DNA of 64,000 nucleotides, from positions 62,001 through 126,000 of the forward strand of contig NZ_JABBXF010000025.1 of NCBI RefSeq assembly GCF_013030945.1, read 5' to 3'. The stretch's first letter is position 1, and every line of letters begins with the position of its first letter. The translations under genes were made by a program, and so were the position numbers. The notes beneath the pieces were generated by a model. That model saw nothing but the letters and a program-made list of their open reading frames with translations, had not been told where the DNA came from and made no database searches. This stretch comes from Streptomyces morookaense (lineage in GTDB: Bacteria > Actinomycetota > Actinomycetes > Streptomycetales > Streptomycetaceae). Below, one piece after another: positions 32,100 to 40,706 of the stretch.

Positions 32100-33058
32100 A
32101 GGGGACCGTGGCGCTTGGTCACGGTCTCGCGGGTCAGGCCCTCCTCCGGGGTGCACAGCTCCAGGAGGACCTGGCCCTTGCGGATCTGCGGCTTGCGCAC
32201 CACGCGGGCGGGGGCGGGCGGCACCTCGCCGGTGCGCACGGCGGCCACGTACGAGAACTTCTCGTCCTCGTACGCCAGCGAACCGCCCTTGACCTGCCGG
32301 TGCAGCGAGGAACGGCTCACGCGGGCGGAGAAGTGGCACCAGTCGGTGCCCCGCTCGATGGGGCAGGCCGCGCTGTGCGGGCAGGGGGCGACCACGCGGA
32401 AGCCCGCGGCGATCAGCCGGTCGCGGGCCTCGATGATCCGCAAGTAGCCGTCCGGGGTACCCGGTTCGATCATGACGACGGCCGAGGCGGCGCGGGCCGC
32501 CTCGTCGGTCACCGCGCGCCGCCCGCCCTCGGTGAGTTCGCCGAGGACGTAGGAGACGGTGACCAGGTCGGCGTCGGGGAGGGCGAGCGAGGCGCCGATC
32601 GCCTGCCGCTTCCACTGCGCGGTGCGCAGGGCCTCGGAGGCGGCGCCGCCCGCGAGTTCGGCACCCAGGGCCAGGGCCGGCTCGGCCCAGTCCAGGACCG
32701 TGGTGCGGTGCGTGCCCTCGGGCCAGGCCGCGGCGACGGCCCAGGTGGCGGCGCCGGTCCCGCCGCCGACGTCCACATGCGTGGCGGGGACGAACTCCGG
32801 CAGCCGGTCCCGGAACGCCCCCAGGGCCGAGCAGACGGCCTCGAAGGTGGCGGGCATGCGGTAGGCCGCGTACGCGGCGACGTCGGACCGGTCGCGCAGC
32901 ACCGGGGTGTGGGTGGGGGTGCGCCCCCGGTAGTTGGCGATCAGCCGCTCGACGGCCTGGGCGGCCTGCCGGGGCGGCAGCCCGTCGAGGAGGCCGGCGA
33001 GGGCGGCGCGCAGGGTCTCGCCGGTCGGCGCGTGTGCGGGGGCGTGCATTTGCCGCAT
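32030..33058 (-). CDS. Rsm22-like small ribosomal subunit methyltransferase
   Basis: This 342-aa protein has a class I SAM-binding domain (VDVGGGTGAATWA, DLVTVSYVLGELTE, VVMIEPGTPDGY) and then the Cys motif PCPHSAACPIERGTDWCHFSARV. That motif marks the Rsm22/mitochondrial METTL17-type family and may hold an Fe-S cluster. The C-terminus is basic and Arg/Lys-rich. Its start (33058) is one base after the stop of the upstream exporter, so it is coupled; the ribosome site AGGGA lies inside the exporter's last codons. rRNA methylation is by family only. Confidence 0.85.
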   Translation of the reverse strand: MRQMHAPAHAPTGETLRAALAGLLDGLPPRQAAQAVERLIANYRGRTPTHTPVLRDRSDVAAYAAYRMPATFEAVCSALGAFRDRLPEFVPATHVDVGGGTGAATWAVAAAWPEGTHRTTVLDWAEPALALGAELAGGAASEALRTAQWKRQAIGASLALPDADLVTVSYVLGELTEGGRRAVTDEAARAASAVVMIEPGTPDGYLRIIEARDRLIAAGFRVVAPCPHSAACPIERGTDWCHFSARVSRSSLHRQVKGGSLAYEDEKFSYVAAVRTGEVPPAPARVVRKPQIRKGQVLLELCTPEEGLTRETVTKRHGPLYRDARDTDWGDSWPPAAGDDGA

Positions 33059-33059
33059 T

Positions 33060-34328
33060 CTATGCGGCGTCCCTGCGCTGCCACGGACGGCACAGCCCCG
33101 CGAAGCAGACGACGGCCGCCAGCGCGCAACCCAGCTGCACGACGGCCATCGGCACGGCCGTGTGCTCGCCCGCGATGCCGACCAGCGGCGAGGCGACCGC
33201 ACCCAGAAGGAAAGTGGACGTACCCAGCAGGGCGGAGGCGGAGCCGGCGGCATTGCGGGAGCGCATCAGCGCCTGGGCGCTGGTGTTGGGCATGGCGAGT
33301 CCCATGGCGGACATCAGGACGAACAGCCCGGTGGCGACGGGCACGAGCCCGGGCCGGCCGAACACGCCGGACGTCATGAGCAGCAGCGCACCGGCGGCGA
33401 GGACGACCACGGCGAGGCCGATGCCGAGGACCGCGTCGAGGGAGAAGCGCCCGGCCAGGACCTTGCCGTTGATCTGTCCGACGAGGACGAGCCCCACCGA
33501 GTTGAGCCCGAAGAGCAGACTGAAGGTTTGGGGTGATGCGTGGTAAATGTCCTGAATCACGAACGGCGAGGCGGAGATATAGGCGAAGAGCGCGGCGAAG
33601 CTGAACCCGCCCGCGAGCATGTAGCCGGTGAACACGCGGTCGGCGAGGAGCCCGCGCATGGTCTGCAGGGCCTGGACGACACCGCCGTCGTGGCGCTGCT
33701 CCGGCGGCAGCGTCTCGGGGATCCCGCGCCAGACGACGAGGCAGAGCAGCGCGCCGACCACCGTGAGGACGACGAACACCCCGCGCCAGTCCGTCAGCCG
33801 CAGCACCTGGCCGCCGATGAGCGGCGCGACGACGGGGGCCACGCCGGAGATCAGCATCAGCGTGGAGAAGAACCGGGCCATGGCCACGCCGTCGTAGAGA
33901 TCGCGCACGACGGCCCGCGCGATGACGATCCCGGCGGCACCGGCCAGCCCCTGTACGAGCCGGCACCCGATGAGCACAGTGGCATCCGGCGCGAGGGCAC
34001 AGGCGGCGGTGGCGATCACATAGACCACCATCCCGGCGAGCAGCGGCCGCCGCCGCCCCCACTTGTCGCTCATGGGCCCCACGACGAGCTGCCCGAGCGC
34101 CATCCCCATGAGGCAGGCGGTGAGCGTGAGTTGCACGGTGGCGGCGGGACTGCGCAGGGCCCCGGTGACCTCCGGCAGGGCCGGGAGGTACATGTCCATG
34201 GACAGCGGCGGCAGGGCGGTGAGCGCCCCGAGCACGAGCGTGACGACGAGACTCGCGGGGGCGGGGGTTCGTATGTGGTGGCGGTCCGTGGCGGGGGTGG
34301 TGGGGGCGTCCGTGGGCATGGGGTCCAT
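33060..34328 (-). CDS. Bcr/CflA-type multidrug MFS exporter
   Basis: This 422-aa DHA1 transporter has about 12 hydrophobic segments with LTALPPLSMDMYLPALPEV in helix 1 (the Bcr/CflA signature), GPMSDKWGRRRPLLAG as motif A, GLAGAAGIVIARAVVRDLYDG in helix 5, and a helix 11 with ASPLVGIAGEHTAVP. It probably exports drugs such as bicyclomycin, chloramphenicol or sulfonamides; the substrate is unproven. The ATG at 34328 or 34319 could be used; no clear ribosome site separates them. It is divergent from the esterase gene. Confidence 0.9.
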   Translation of the reverse strand: MDPMPTDAPTTPATDRHHIRTPAPASLVVTLVLGALTALPPLSMDMYLPALPEVTGALRSPAATVQLTLTACLMGMALGQLVVGPMSDKWGRRRPLLAGMVVYVIATAACALAPDATVLIGCRLVQGLAGAAGIVIARAVVRDLYDGVAMARFFSTLMLISGVAPVVAPLIGGQVLRLTDWRGVFVVLTVVGALLCLVVWRGIPETLPPEQRHDGGVVQALQTMRGLLADRVFTGYMLAGGFSFAALFAYISASPFVIQDIYHASPQTFSLLFGLNSVGLVLVGQINGKVLAGRFSLDAVLGIGLAVVVLAAGALLLMTSGVFGRPGLVPVATGLFVLMSAMGLAMPNTSAQALMRSRNAAGSASALLGTSTFLLGAVASPLVGIAGEHTAVPMAVVQLGCALAAVVCFAGLCRPWQRRDAA

Positions 34329-34383
34329 GATGCCCGGCGTTGAAATGATCAGGCCCGCGCCGCCCCATCCCGAAGGAGACACA

Positions 34384-36360
34384 GTGCGCAGACTTCTCCG
34401 CCTGGCCACCGTCATGGCCTTGGCCTGCGCGGCAAGCGCCACGGCTCCCCTCGGCCATCCCGCACACGCCGCCGACGGCGCCGCGCAGTGGACCCGTACC
34501 TGGGGCACCGCGATGGCGGCGGCGTCGGCCGCCGAGACGGGGATCACCGGCCGGCAGACCCTCCGCATGGTCGTGCACACGAGCGTCGGCGGCAGCACCG
34601 CGCGCATCCAGCTGGTGAACACCTTCAGCAAGGAGCCGGTGACCATCGGCCATGCCACGCTCGCCCGCCGGGCGAGCGGCGGTACGGCCCGGGCCGTACC
34701 GCTCACCCTGACCTTCGGGGGCGCCCGGCGGACCGTGATCGGGCCCGGGGAGAGCGTCTTCAGCGATCCGGCCGCGTTCCCGGTCGACGCCGGCGAGGAC
34801 CTGCTCGTCAGCATCCACCTCCCCGACCCGGTCCGTTCGGTGCCGTTCCACGAGTACGCGCTGACCACGTCCTACATATCGGCGGACGGCGACTCGGCGG
34901 ACCGTACCGAGGAGACGGACGGCGGGGGTTTCCCCGCCCGGTTCGAGCACTGGGCCTTCCTCGGCGGCCTCGATGTGACGGGGAGCGGCAGCGGCGGGAC
35001 CGTCGTCGCCATCGGCGACTCCCAGACGGACGGCGGGCATTCGACTCCGGACACCGACCGCCGATGGCCCGACGCCTATGCGCGCAACCTGCGGGCCCTC
35101 GGCCGGCCGATGGGTGTGGTCAACGCCGGCATCTCGGCGAACCGCCTGCTCTCGGACCACGACAGCAGGCCCGGGATCGCCTCGGTGTACGGCCCGAGCG
35201 CCCTCAAGCGCTTCGACCGTGACGTCCTCTCCCAGCCGAACGTCAAGTCCGTCGTCCTCTACGAGGGCATCAACGACATCGTGCTCGACAATGCGAAGAG
35301 CCCCGAACTCATCGCCGGCATAAGGCAGCTGGCCGCGCGCTCCCACTCCGCGGGCATCGGCTTCACGGCGGCCACGATCCCGCCGTTCAAGGGTTCGGCG
35401 TACTTCACCGCCGAGCGGGAGGCGGTGCGGCAGGAAGTCAACGCGTACATCCGCAGCACACACGACGTCGACGCGCGCCTCGACTTCGACCGGGCCACGC
35501 GCGATCCCCTCGACAACCAGCGGTTGTTCGGGGCCTACCCCGACCCCGCGGACCACCTGCACTTCAACGACAACGGCTGCCAGGCCCTGGCGGACGCGGC
35601 CACCGGCTCCCCCGCCCCGGCGCCCTTCACCCCGAACTTCTCCCAGACCGCGGCAGCGGACTTCACCGGGGACGGCGTCGCCGACCTCGTAGCCCGCAAC
35701 TCCCGGGGCGAGCTGTACCTGTGGAAGGGCAGCGGCGACGGCACGTTCGAGAAGCCGGTGTTCCTGACGGGCGACTGGAACTACACCCAGACCGTGGCGG
35801 GCGACTTCACGGGCGACGGCAAGGCGGACCTCATCGCCCGGGACGCCGACGCCAAGCTCTATTTGTGGGCGGGCAGGGGCGACGGCACCTTCGACAGGCC
35901 CCGACTCCTCACCGACGGCTGGGACTTCACGCAGACCGCGGCGGCGGACTTCACGGGGGACGGCATCGCGGACCTCGTCGCGCGCGACGCGAAAGGCGAC
36001 CTGTATCTGTGGACCGGTGAGCGGGGCGGTACGTTCAGCCGCCCGAAGAAGCTGACGGGCGACTGGAATTACACCCAGACGGTGGCCGGGGACTTCACGG
36101 GGGACGGCAGGGCGGACCTCATCGCCAGGGGCGGTGACGGCACCTTGTACCTGTGGACGGGGAACGGCGACGGGACGTTCGGCCGCCCCAAGGTGCTGAC
36201 GGGCGACTGGAATTACTCCGAAACCGCTGCCGGTGCCTTCTACGGGGGCGGCACGGCGCATCTTGTGGCGCGGAGCGATGCGTCGGGGGTGTTGTACGAG
36301 TGGGTGAACCGGGGGGATGCGGACTTCAGCCGGGGGTTGCGGCTGACGGGCGGGTGGTGA
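34384..36360 (+). CDS. Secreted SGNH/GDSL esterase with C-terminal FG-GAP repeats
   Basis: This 658-aa exported enzyme has a signal peptide (to about AHAA, residue 30), an N-terminal beta domain, an SGNH hydrolase domain with GDSQTDGG (Ser 213), VNAGISANRLL (Gly block), YEGINDI (Asn block) and DPADHLHFNDNG (Asp-His block), and then five FG-GAP/VCBS repeats of about 48 aa (DFTGDGVADLVAR and similar, each with a calcium-type DxTGDGxAD loop). The repeats should form a propeller or adhesive tail. It probably cleaves ester bonds in polysaccharide or lipid outside the cell. GTG start with AAGGAG upstream; a 16-17 bp hairpin ends it. Confidence 0.92.
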   Translation: MRRLLRLATVMALACAASATAPLGHPAHAADGAAQWTRTWGTAMAAASAAETGITGRQTLRMVVHTSVGGSTARIQLVNTFSKEPVTIGHATLARRASGGTARAVPLTLTFGGARRTVIGPGESVFSDPAAFPVDAGEDLLVSIHLPDPVRSVPFHEYALTTSYISADGDSADRTEETDGGGFPARFEHWAFLGGLDVTGSGSGGTVVAIGDSQTDGGHSTPDTDRRWPDAYARNLRALGRPMGVVNAGISANRLLSDHDSRPGIASVYGPSALKRFDRDVLSQPNVKSVVLYEGINDIVLDNAKSPELIAGIRQLAARSHSAGIGFTAATIPPFKGSAYFTAEREAVRQEVNAYIRSTHDVDARLDFDRATRDPLDNQRLFGAYPDPADHLHFNDNGCQALADAATGSPAPAPFTPNFSQTAAADFTGDGVADLVARNSRGELYLWKGSGDGTFEKPVFLTGDWNYTQTVAGDFTGDGKADLIARDADAKLYLWAGRGDGTFDRPRLLTDGWDFTQTAAADFTGDGIADLVARDAKGDLYLWTGERGGTFSRPKKLTGDWNYTQTVAGDFTGDGRADLIARGGDGTLYLWTGNGDGTFGRPKVLTGDWNYSETAAGAFYGGGTAHLVARSDASGVLYEWVNRGDADFSRGLRLTGGW

Positions 36361-36375
36361 TCCCGGAACATGCCC

Positions 36376-36411
36376 GAAGCCCTCCGGTTCCTCGGGGAAC
36401 CGGAGGGCTTC
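36376..36411. terminator. Strong hairpin terminator after the SGNH esterase
   Basis: A perfect 16-bp stem GAAGCCCTCCGGTTCC / GGAACCGGAGGGCTTC with loop TCGG begins 15 bases after the stop. It is shared with the convergent membrane protein gene, whose stop is at 36431. Confidence 0.9.
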
Positions 36412-36430
36412 GCCGTGTGCGGGTGGGGAT

Positions 36431-36826
36431 TCACGAGGCCATCGAAAGCCACGATCCGACCAGGGCCACCACGATGATCACCACGACCAGTTGCTGCTGG
36501 AGTCCTTTGGACCAGGCGTTCTTGGCGCTCTGGCCGTTCTCGGCCATGTCCAGGGTCTTCTCCCTCAGCTCCTTCCGGCGCCCCAGGCAACCCAGCGGGA
36601 ATCCCACGATCGCCGCGGAGTACAGCGCAAGCGCCACTTCGGGGCTGAAATTCTTCACGAGAGAGCTCAGAGCGGTGACCACGATCCCGATCACCGGTCC
36701 CAGAAACATCCGCATTCGGTACCGGCGGTTCGGCATGAGCGGAAGGAAGAACAGTAGGAAAAGCACCGTTGCCGCGACAGCGATGACGCACCAGGCGTTC
36801 AACGGAATGGACGGAGGCTGTGGCAT
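36431..36826 (-). CDS. Small polytopic membrane protein downstream of the ALF-repeat gene
   Basis: This 131-aa protein has about four hydrophobic segments (AWCVIAVAATVLFLLFFLPL, MFLGPVIGIVVTALSSLV, VALALYSAAIVGFPLGCLG, LVVVIIVVALVGSWLSM), separated by a basic loop RRYRMRM and an acidic/basic cytosolic loop (RRKELREKTLDMAENGQSAKNAW). I recognise no family. It starts 80 bases after the stop of the secreted ALF-repeat protein and is on the same strand, with a hairpin between. GGGAAGAG before the ATG supports the start. Position and topology would suit an immunity or partner protein, which is an inference. Confidence 0.7.
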   Translation of the reverse strand: MPQPPSIPLNAWCVIAVAATVLFLLFFLPLMPNRRYRMRMFLGPVIGIVVTALSSLVKNFSPEVALALYSAAIVGFPLGCLGRRKELREKTLDMAENGQSAKNAWSKGLQQQLVVVIIVVALVGSWLSMAS

Positions 36827-36841
36827 CACTCTTCCCTGACT

Positions 36842-36870
36842 CTGTGGGGCCCGCATCCCGGGCCCCACAG
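36842..36870 (+). terminator. Hairpin with T-run between ALF-repeat and membrane protein genes
   Basis: A perfect 12-bp stem CTGTGGGGCCCG / CGGGCCCCACAG with loop CATCC is followed on the plus strand by TTTTTAT. As an intrinsic terminator it points against the two flanking minus-strand genes. Read in their direction it has no T-run and may act only as a partial stop or processing site. Confidence 0.65.
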
Positions 36871-36905
36871 TTTTTATCGTCTGCTGAACCGGCAACCCTG
36901 CCAGG

Positions 36906-39900
36906 CTACCAAGTGAAGAGTCCGACAATCGGGGAGATGGCCTGGTGCATCACATGGGCCGTCCTTTCGATCCCCGATATCACCTTTGTGCCGTCCTCAA
37001 GGACGCGGGCGCCCGCCCAGATCGCCCCGCTGCCGAAATTTCCGATTTTGCCGAGCGCCATGCCGGTGACCGCGCTCATCATTGCATCGCTGCCGAAACC
37101 ATCGGCGTACCAGGCCAGCCCGGCGCTGATTCCGCCCGCAATCATGGATGCCCCGCCCAGAACGGGCGTGACAACGGCGTCCGCGGCAGGGATGGCAGCC
37201 GAAATCGCCGCCGCCGTACCGAGAACGGTGCTCGCGCGGTTGAACCACTGGGCACCGCTGCGCGCCCAGTCCTTGCCGTCGCACTTGTGGGTGTCGTCCT
37301 TCACACACTCATTGCCGACGGACGGAGCCTTGTCGTACTTGGGGTCGTCGGACGGCTTGGTGCCCTTGTCTGCGTTCTCGTGGGCCTGCCGCGCCAACTC
37401 GGCGGCCTTCGCCGCCTCTTCGGCCTGGCGCTTCTGCACCGCGATGGCCTTGGCCTCACCGGCAGCCTTGTTGGCCGCTGCGGCATCCTGGCCGGCTGCC
37501 GTGGCCGACTGGCCGGCGCTGTCGGCCGAGGCCTGGGCGTTCGCCGCCGAGGCCACGGCCTCGTCGGCGGAGACAGAAGCCTGCTCGGCCGAGTAGTTGG
37601 CCTCGCGGCTGGCCTGCTGGGCCGTGACGGCGGCGGCCTTGGCCTGCTTGGCGGAGTCCGCCGCGGATGCCGCCGATGCGTCGGCCTCGCGAGCCTTGGC
37701 CTGCGCCTGCTGGGCGTAGTCACCGGCCTCGTTGGCCGAGCTACGGGCCTTGTCGGCCCACTCCCCGGCTTCCTTGGCCCTGTTGTGGGCCTTGGCCGCC
37801 ACCTGGGAGGCCAGGTAGGCGTTCTGGTTCGCCGTCGCCGCGGTACGGGCGGCGGTGGCGATCATCGACTCCACGGCCTGGACGTGGCTGGCCGTGTCCG
37901 CGTCCAGCTGTGCCGCCTTGTAACGGACGCGCGTGACGAAGTCGTGCTGCATCCAGGCGGGGCCGTTCATCGCGACCTGGCCGGCCGCCTGCATGTTGGC
38001 GCCGCCGTCGTGCATGAGCGCGAGCGTCTGGACGCGGTCGTCCTCGCCCTGGGCCTGACGATAGCCGGTGCTCAGGAAGGCGTACAGGGCCTTGACGCTG
38101 CCGTCGTTCAGGGCGGCGTTGCCCGCATCGTTGACGGCCTTGCCCCCGTTGTGCATGAGCGCCAGGATCTGGACGCGGTAGTCCTCGGCCTGGATGGTGT
38201 AAACACCCTCGGTGAGGAACTTCTCAGCCGCACCAGGGTCGTTGCTCTGCAGGGTCTTGGTAGCCGCGTCGGCCAGTGCGGGACCACCGACCCGGGCGAG
38301 GGCCAGGACCTTCTCGCGGTCGTCCTGCTGCTGGGCCTGCTGGTAGTCCGCCTTGACCCAGGAGACGACGGCGTCGTCAGGTCCGGCGAGGGCGGCGGCA
38401 GCGGCCGTCCGGGTCCAACTGCCGGTGTTGCCCAGCAGATTCACGGCAGCCTTACGGCCGAGGTCGACCATGGTCGCGGTGTCGATCCCGGGCGCTGACG
38501 CCTTGGCCATGAGTTGCTTGGTCGCCTCGTCGGTGACGGCGGCCTGGTTCTGCGCCTTGGACAGGTCGCTGTGATCGTCCTGGTCGGCCTTCGCGAGCTT
38601 CTTCGCCTCCTCGATGCCGCGGTTCGTGTCGGCGTCGAGCTTGGCCTTCTCGCTGTCGCGGGCGAGCTTTTCGACGTTCTGCGCCTTCGTGACCGCGGCG
38701 GAGGCCGCCTTGGCGGCATCCGCGGCGTTGTTGGCGTGCTCGGTGGCCTTGTTCGCCCAGTCCTTGGCCTTGCCCGCCTGGTCGGCGGCCTCGTCGGCGT
38801 CCTTGGCGGCGTTCCTGGCGTGGGTCGCGGCACTCATGGCGGCGTCGTGCGCGTCGTGCGCGGCCGCGGCGGCCGCGTTGGACAGCGACTGGGCCCGTTG
38901 GGCCGCATCGGTGGCCACGGCGGCGGCGTCGTTGGCGACATCGGCGGCCCGGCGGGCCCGGCGCGACTGCTCGGTGGCCTCGCCGGCGGAAGCGCTGGCG
39001 TCCGCCGAGGCGCTGGCCGCGTCCGCGGCGTTCCGTGCGGCGCTCGCGGCGGACATACCGGCCTTGCTGGCGTTCTCGCTCGCCACAGCGGCGTCGTCGG
39101 CGGCCGCTCCGGCGTTCTCGGCGTTCTTGGCCGCGTCGCGTGCCGCTTCGGCAGCCTTGCGGGCCGCCGACGCCTGGCTCGCGTCGTTCCCGGCTGCGGA
39201 GGCGGCGTTGTAGGCGCGTGCTGCCGCCTCGCCGGCGGCAGCGGCGGCGGCTGCGGCGGCCTGAGCGGCTGCCGCAGCCGTCTGGGCCGCGGAGACGGCC
39301 GTGTTGGAGGCCTCGATCGCCGTCTGCGCCGCCTCGGCCGCGCCCTCCGCGGCAGCGGCGGCGCGGTTGGCGGCCTCGCCGGTGCGTTGGAGGTCGCCCT
39401 TGGCGGCTGCAGCCTCCTTGGCCGCCTTCTGGGCGGCCTCCTTGGCCTTGGTCGCGGCCTCGTCGGCGCGCGCACCGGCCTCCTTGGCGGCGTTGGTCTC
39501 GCGCTGGGCCCGCTTGCCCGCCTCCGTGGCCACACCCGCGAGCTGGGAGACGGTCAGCGTCTCCTGGTCACGCGAACGAGCCAGGTACTGGCCGGTCTGC
39601 AGGAAGTCCCTGACGTCCTGCGGTGATCCGTTCAGCGCGCGCTGGGCGAGCTTCTGCACCTCCGGACCGCCGGCGTGCATGATGGCCAGGGTCTGGACCC
39701 GCTCGTCCTCTTCCTGGGCCTGCTCGCGTCCGGTCTGGAGGAAGGCGTCCAGCGCCTGCTCGGAACCGTCGTCGAGCGCCTTCTGCGCCGCGGCGCGCAC
39801 ACCGGGCCCACCGTCGTTCAGCACCGACAGGACGGCAACGCGTCGGTCGTCGTCCGTCGGGTTCTTGTAACCGCTCTTGACGAACGCGTGGATGTCCGCG

Positions 39901-40280
39901 TCCGATCCGTCCAGCGCCTTCTCCGCGGCCGCACGGTAACCGGATCCTCCGGAGGAGAGCAGCTTCAGGACGGCCGCGCGTTCGTCCTCGGCAGTGGCCC
40001 GGTCGAGCCCCTGCTGGAGGAAGTTGCGGAGGTCGTCGCCCGAGCCGGTCAGTGCCTTGGCGGCGGCGTCCTTGGTCGCCATTCCCCCGAGCTGCCAGGC
40101 CTGGACCGCCTGCGCACGCGCGTTGTCCGGAAGCGGCGGTCCTGCGGGGTCGGCCGGGGCCGCCTGCGCCCAGGTCGTGCCGAAAACAGTCGCCGCCATG
40201 GTCAGGGCAGCCAGCGCCGCAAGTCTCTTGCGTACGAGGCGCGCACGAGGCGCGCTCGCCATCGCTATTTCGTTTCTCAT
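36906..40280 (-). CDS. Secreted ALF-repeat / coiled-coil protein with hydrophobic C-terminal domain
   Basis: This 1124-aa protein has a signal peptide (RKRLAALAALTMAATVFGTTWAQA), a block of ALF-type helical repeats (about 55-235; units such as GSDADIHAFVKSGY and AxKALxxG with DxRxxVLxLxxxGG), an Ala-rich coiled coil (about 240-590), a second ALF block (about 600-790) and a second Ala-rich coiled coil (about 800-965). The C-terminal 155 residues have two Cys (NECVKDDTHKCDG) and Gly/Ala-rich hydrophobic stretches (GTAAAISAAIPAADAVVTPVLGG). ALF-repeat proteins of Streptomyces are thought to carry variable C-terminal effectors. Toxin activity is not shown. Start 40280 or 40262 is uncertain. Confidence 0.85.
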   Translation of the reverse strand: MRNEIAMASAPRARLVRKRLAALAALTMAATVFGTTWAQAAPADPAGPPLPDNARAQAVQAWQLGGMATKDAAAKALTGSGDDLRNFLQQGLDRATAEDERAAVLKLLSSGGSGYRAAAEKALDGSDADIHAFVKSGYKNPTDDDRRVAVLSVLNDGGPGVRAAAQKALDDGSEQALDAFLQTGREQAQEEDERVQTLAIMHAGGPEVQKLAQRALNGSPQDVRDFLQTGQYLARSRDQETLTVSQLAGVATEAGKRAQRETNAAKEAGARADEAATKAKEAAQKAAKEAAAAKGDLQRTGEAANRAAAAAEGAAEAAQTAIEASNTAVSAAQTAAAAAQAAAAAAAAAGEAAARAYNAASAAGNDASQASAARKAAEAARDAAKNAENAGAAADDAAVASENASKAGMSAASAARNAADAASASADASASAGEATEQSRRARRAADVANDAAAVATDAAQRAQSLSNAAAAAAHDAHDAAMSAATHARNAAKDADEAADQAGKAKDWANKATEHANNAADAAKAASAAVTKAQNVEKLARDSEKAKLDADTNRGIEEAKKLAKADQDDHSDLSKAQNQAAVTDEATKQLMAKASAPGIDTATMVDLGRKAAVNLLGNTGSWTRTAAAAALAGPDDAVVSWVKADYQQAQQQDDREKVLALARVGGPALADAATKTLQSNDPGAAEKFLTEGVYTIQAEDYRVQILALMHNGGKAVNDAGNAALNDGSVKALYAFLSTGYRQAQGEDDRVQTLALMHDGGANMQAAGQVAMNGPAWMQHDFVTRVRYKAAQLDADTASHVQAVESMIATAARTAATANQNAYLASQVAAKAHNRAKEAGEWADKARSSANEAGDYAQQAQAKAREADASAASAADSAKQAKAAAVTAQQASREANYSAEQASVSADEAVASAANAQASADSAGQSATAAGQDAAAANKAAGEAKAIAVQKRQAEEAAKAAELARQAHENADKGTKPSDDPKYDKAPSVGNECVKDDTHKCDGKDWARSGAQWFNRASTVLGTAAAISAAIPAADAVVTPVLGGASMIAGGISAGLAWYADGFGSDAMMSAVTGMALGKIGNFGSGAIWAGARVLEDGTKVISGIERTAHVMHQAISPIVGLFTW

Positions 40281-40706
40281 ATCCCCTCAAAACTTCGCGG
40301 GTCCACAAAGAATCCGCAAAGAGTCCCCCACAGATCCCCCAAAGACCCGACAAATGGCTGCAGTTGCCGCAGCACAGCGCATGATCGCACAGCGAAAACG
40401 GCAAGGGCGCACCATTACCGTCGACTGCGACCCGAGTGGCGAAGAACACGCACGGCCGGACGTGACGGTGGTTCAACCCCGCTTCTGGGCAAGCCCGTCG
40501 AAGTGATATCAATGGGTCTGCCGGTCCGAGCGCAGGGGGCAATGACAAGGCGCCATCAGGCCAGCATGGATACTCGGGGGAGGTCCGACCAGCCATTCCC
40601 GGTTCCTTGCCGGACAGGCACGCGTGCACGTTTCGTGCCGCGCGATTTCCTATCGCTTTCCATGCGATGTTTTATCGCATTGTTCACGCAAGGGACCTGA
40701 AGAACC
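40281..40706. other. 426-nt divergent spacer
   Basis: This is the shared upstream region of the ALF-repeat gene and the small secreted protein gene. The part near 40281-40400 is relatively A-rich. The part near 40642-40680 holds two GCGAT-N5-ATCGC inverted repeats. I see no gene between. Confidence 0.7.
40642..40680. promoter_or_regulatory. Two tandem inverted repeats, 22 bp apart, upstream of the small secreted protein gene
   Basis: GCGAT-TTCCT-ATCGC (40642-40656) and ATGCGAT-GTTTT-ATCGCAT (40662-40680) share the core GCGAT-N5-ATCGC. Their centres, 40649 and 40671, are 22 bp apart, exactly two helical turns. The second ends 26 bases before the GTG start at 40707. This is what a cooperatively binding dimeric regulator would need. 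Confidence 0.7.

Noticed and set aside
36945..39626. Leu/Gly-rich frames opposite the ALF-repeat gene that resemble membrane proteins
   Set aside because: They are the complement of Ala-rich coiled-coil codons and have no independent support.
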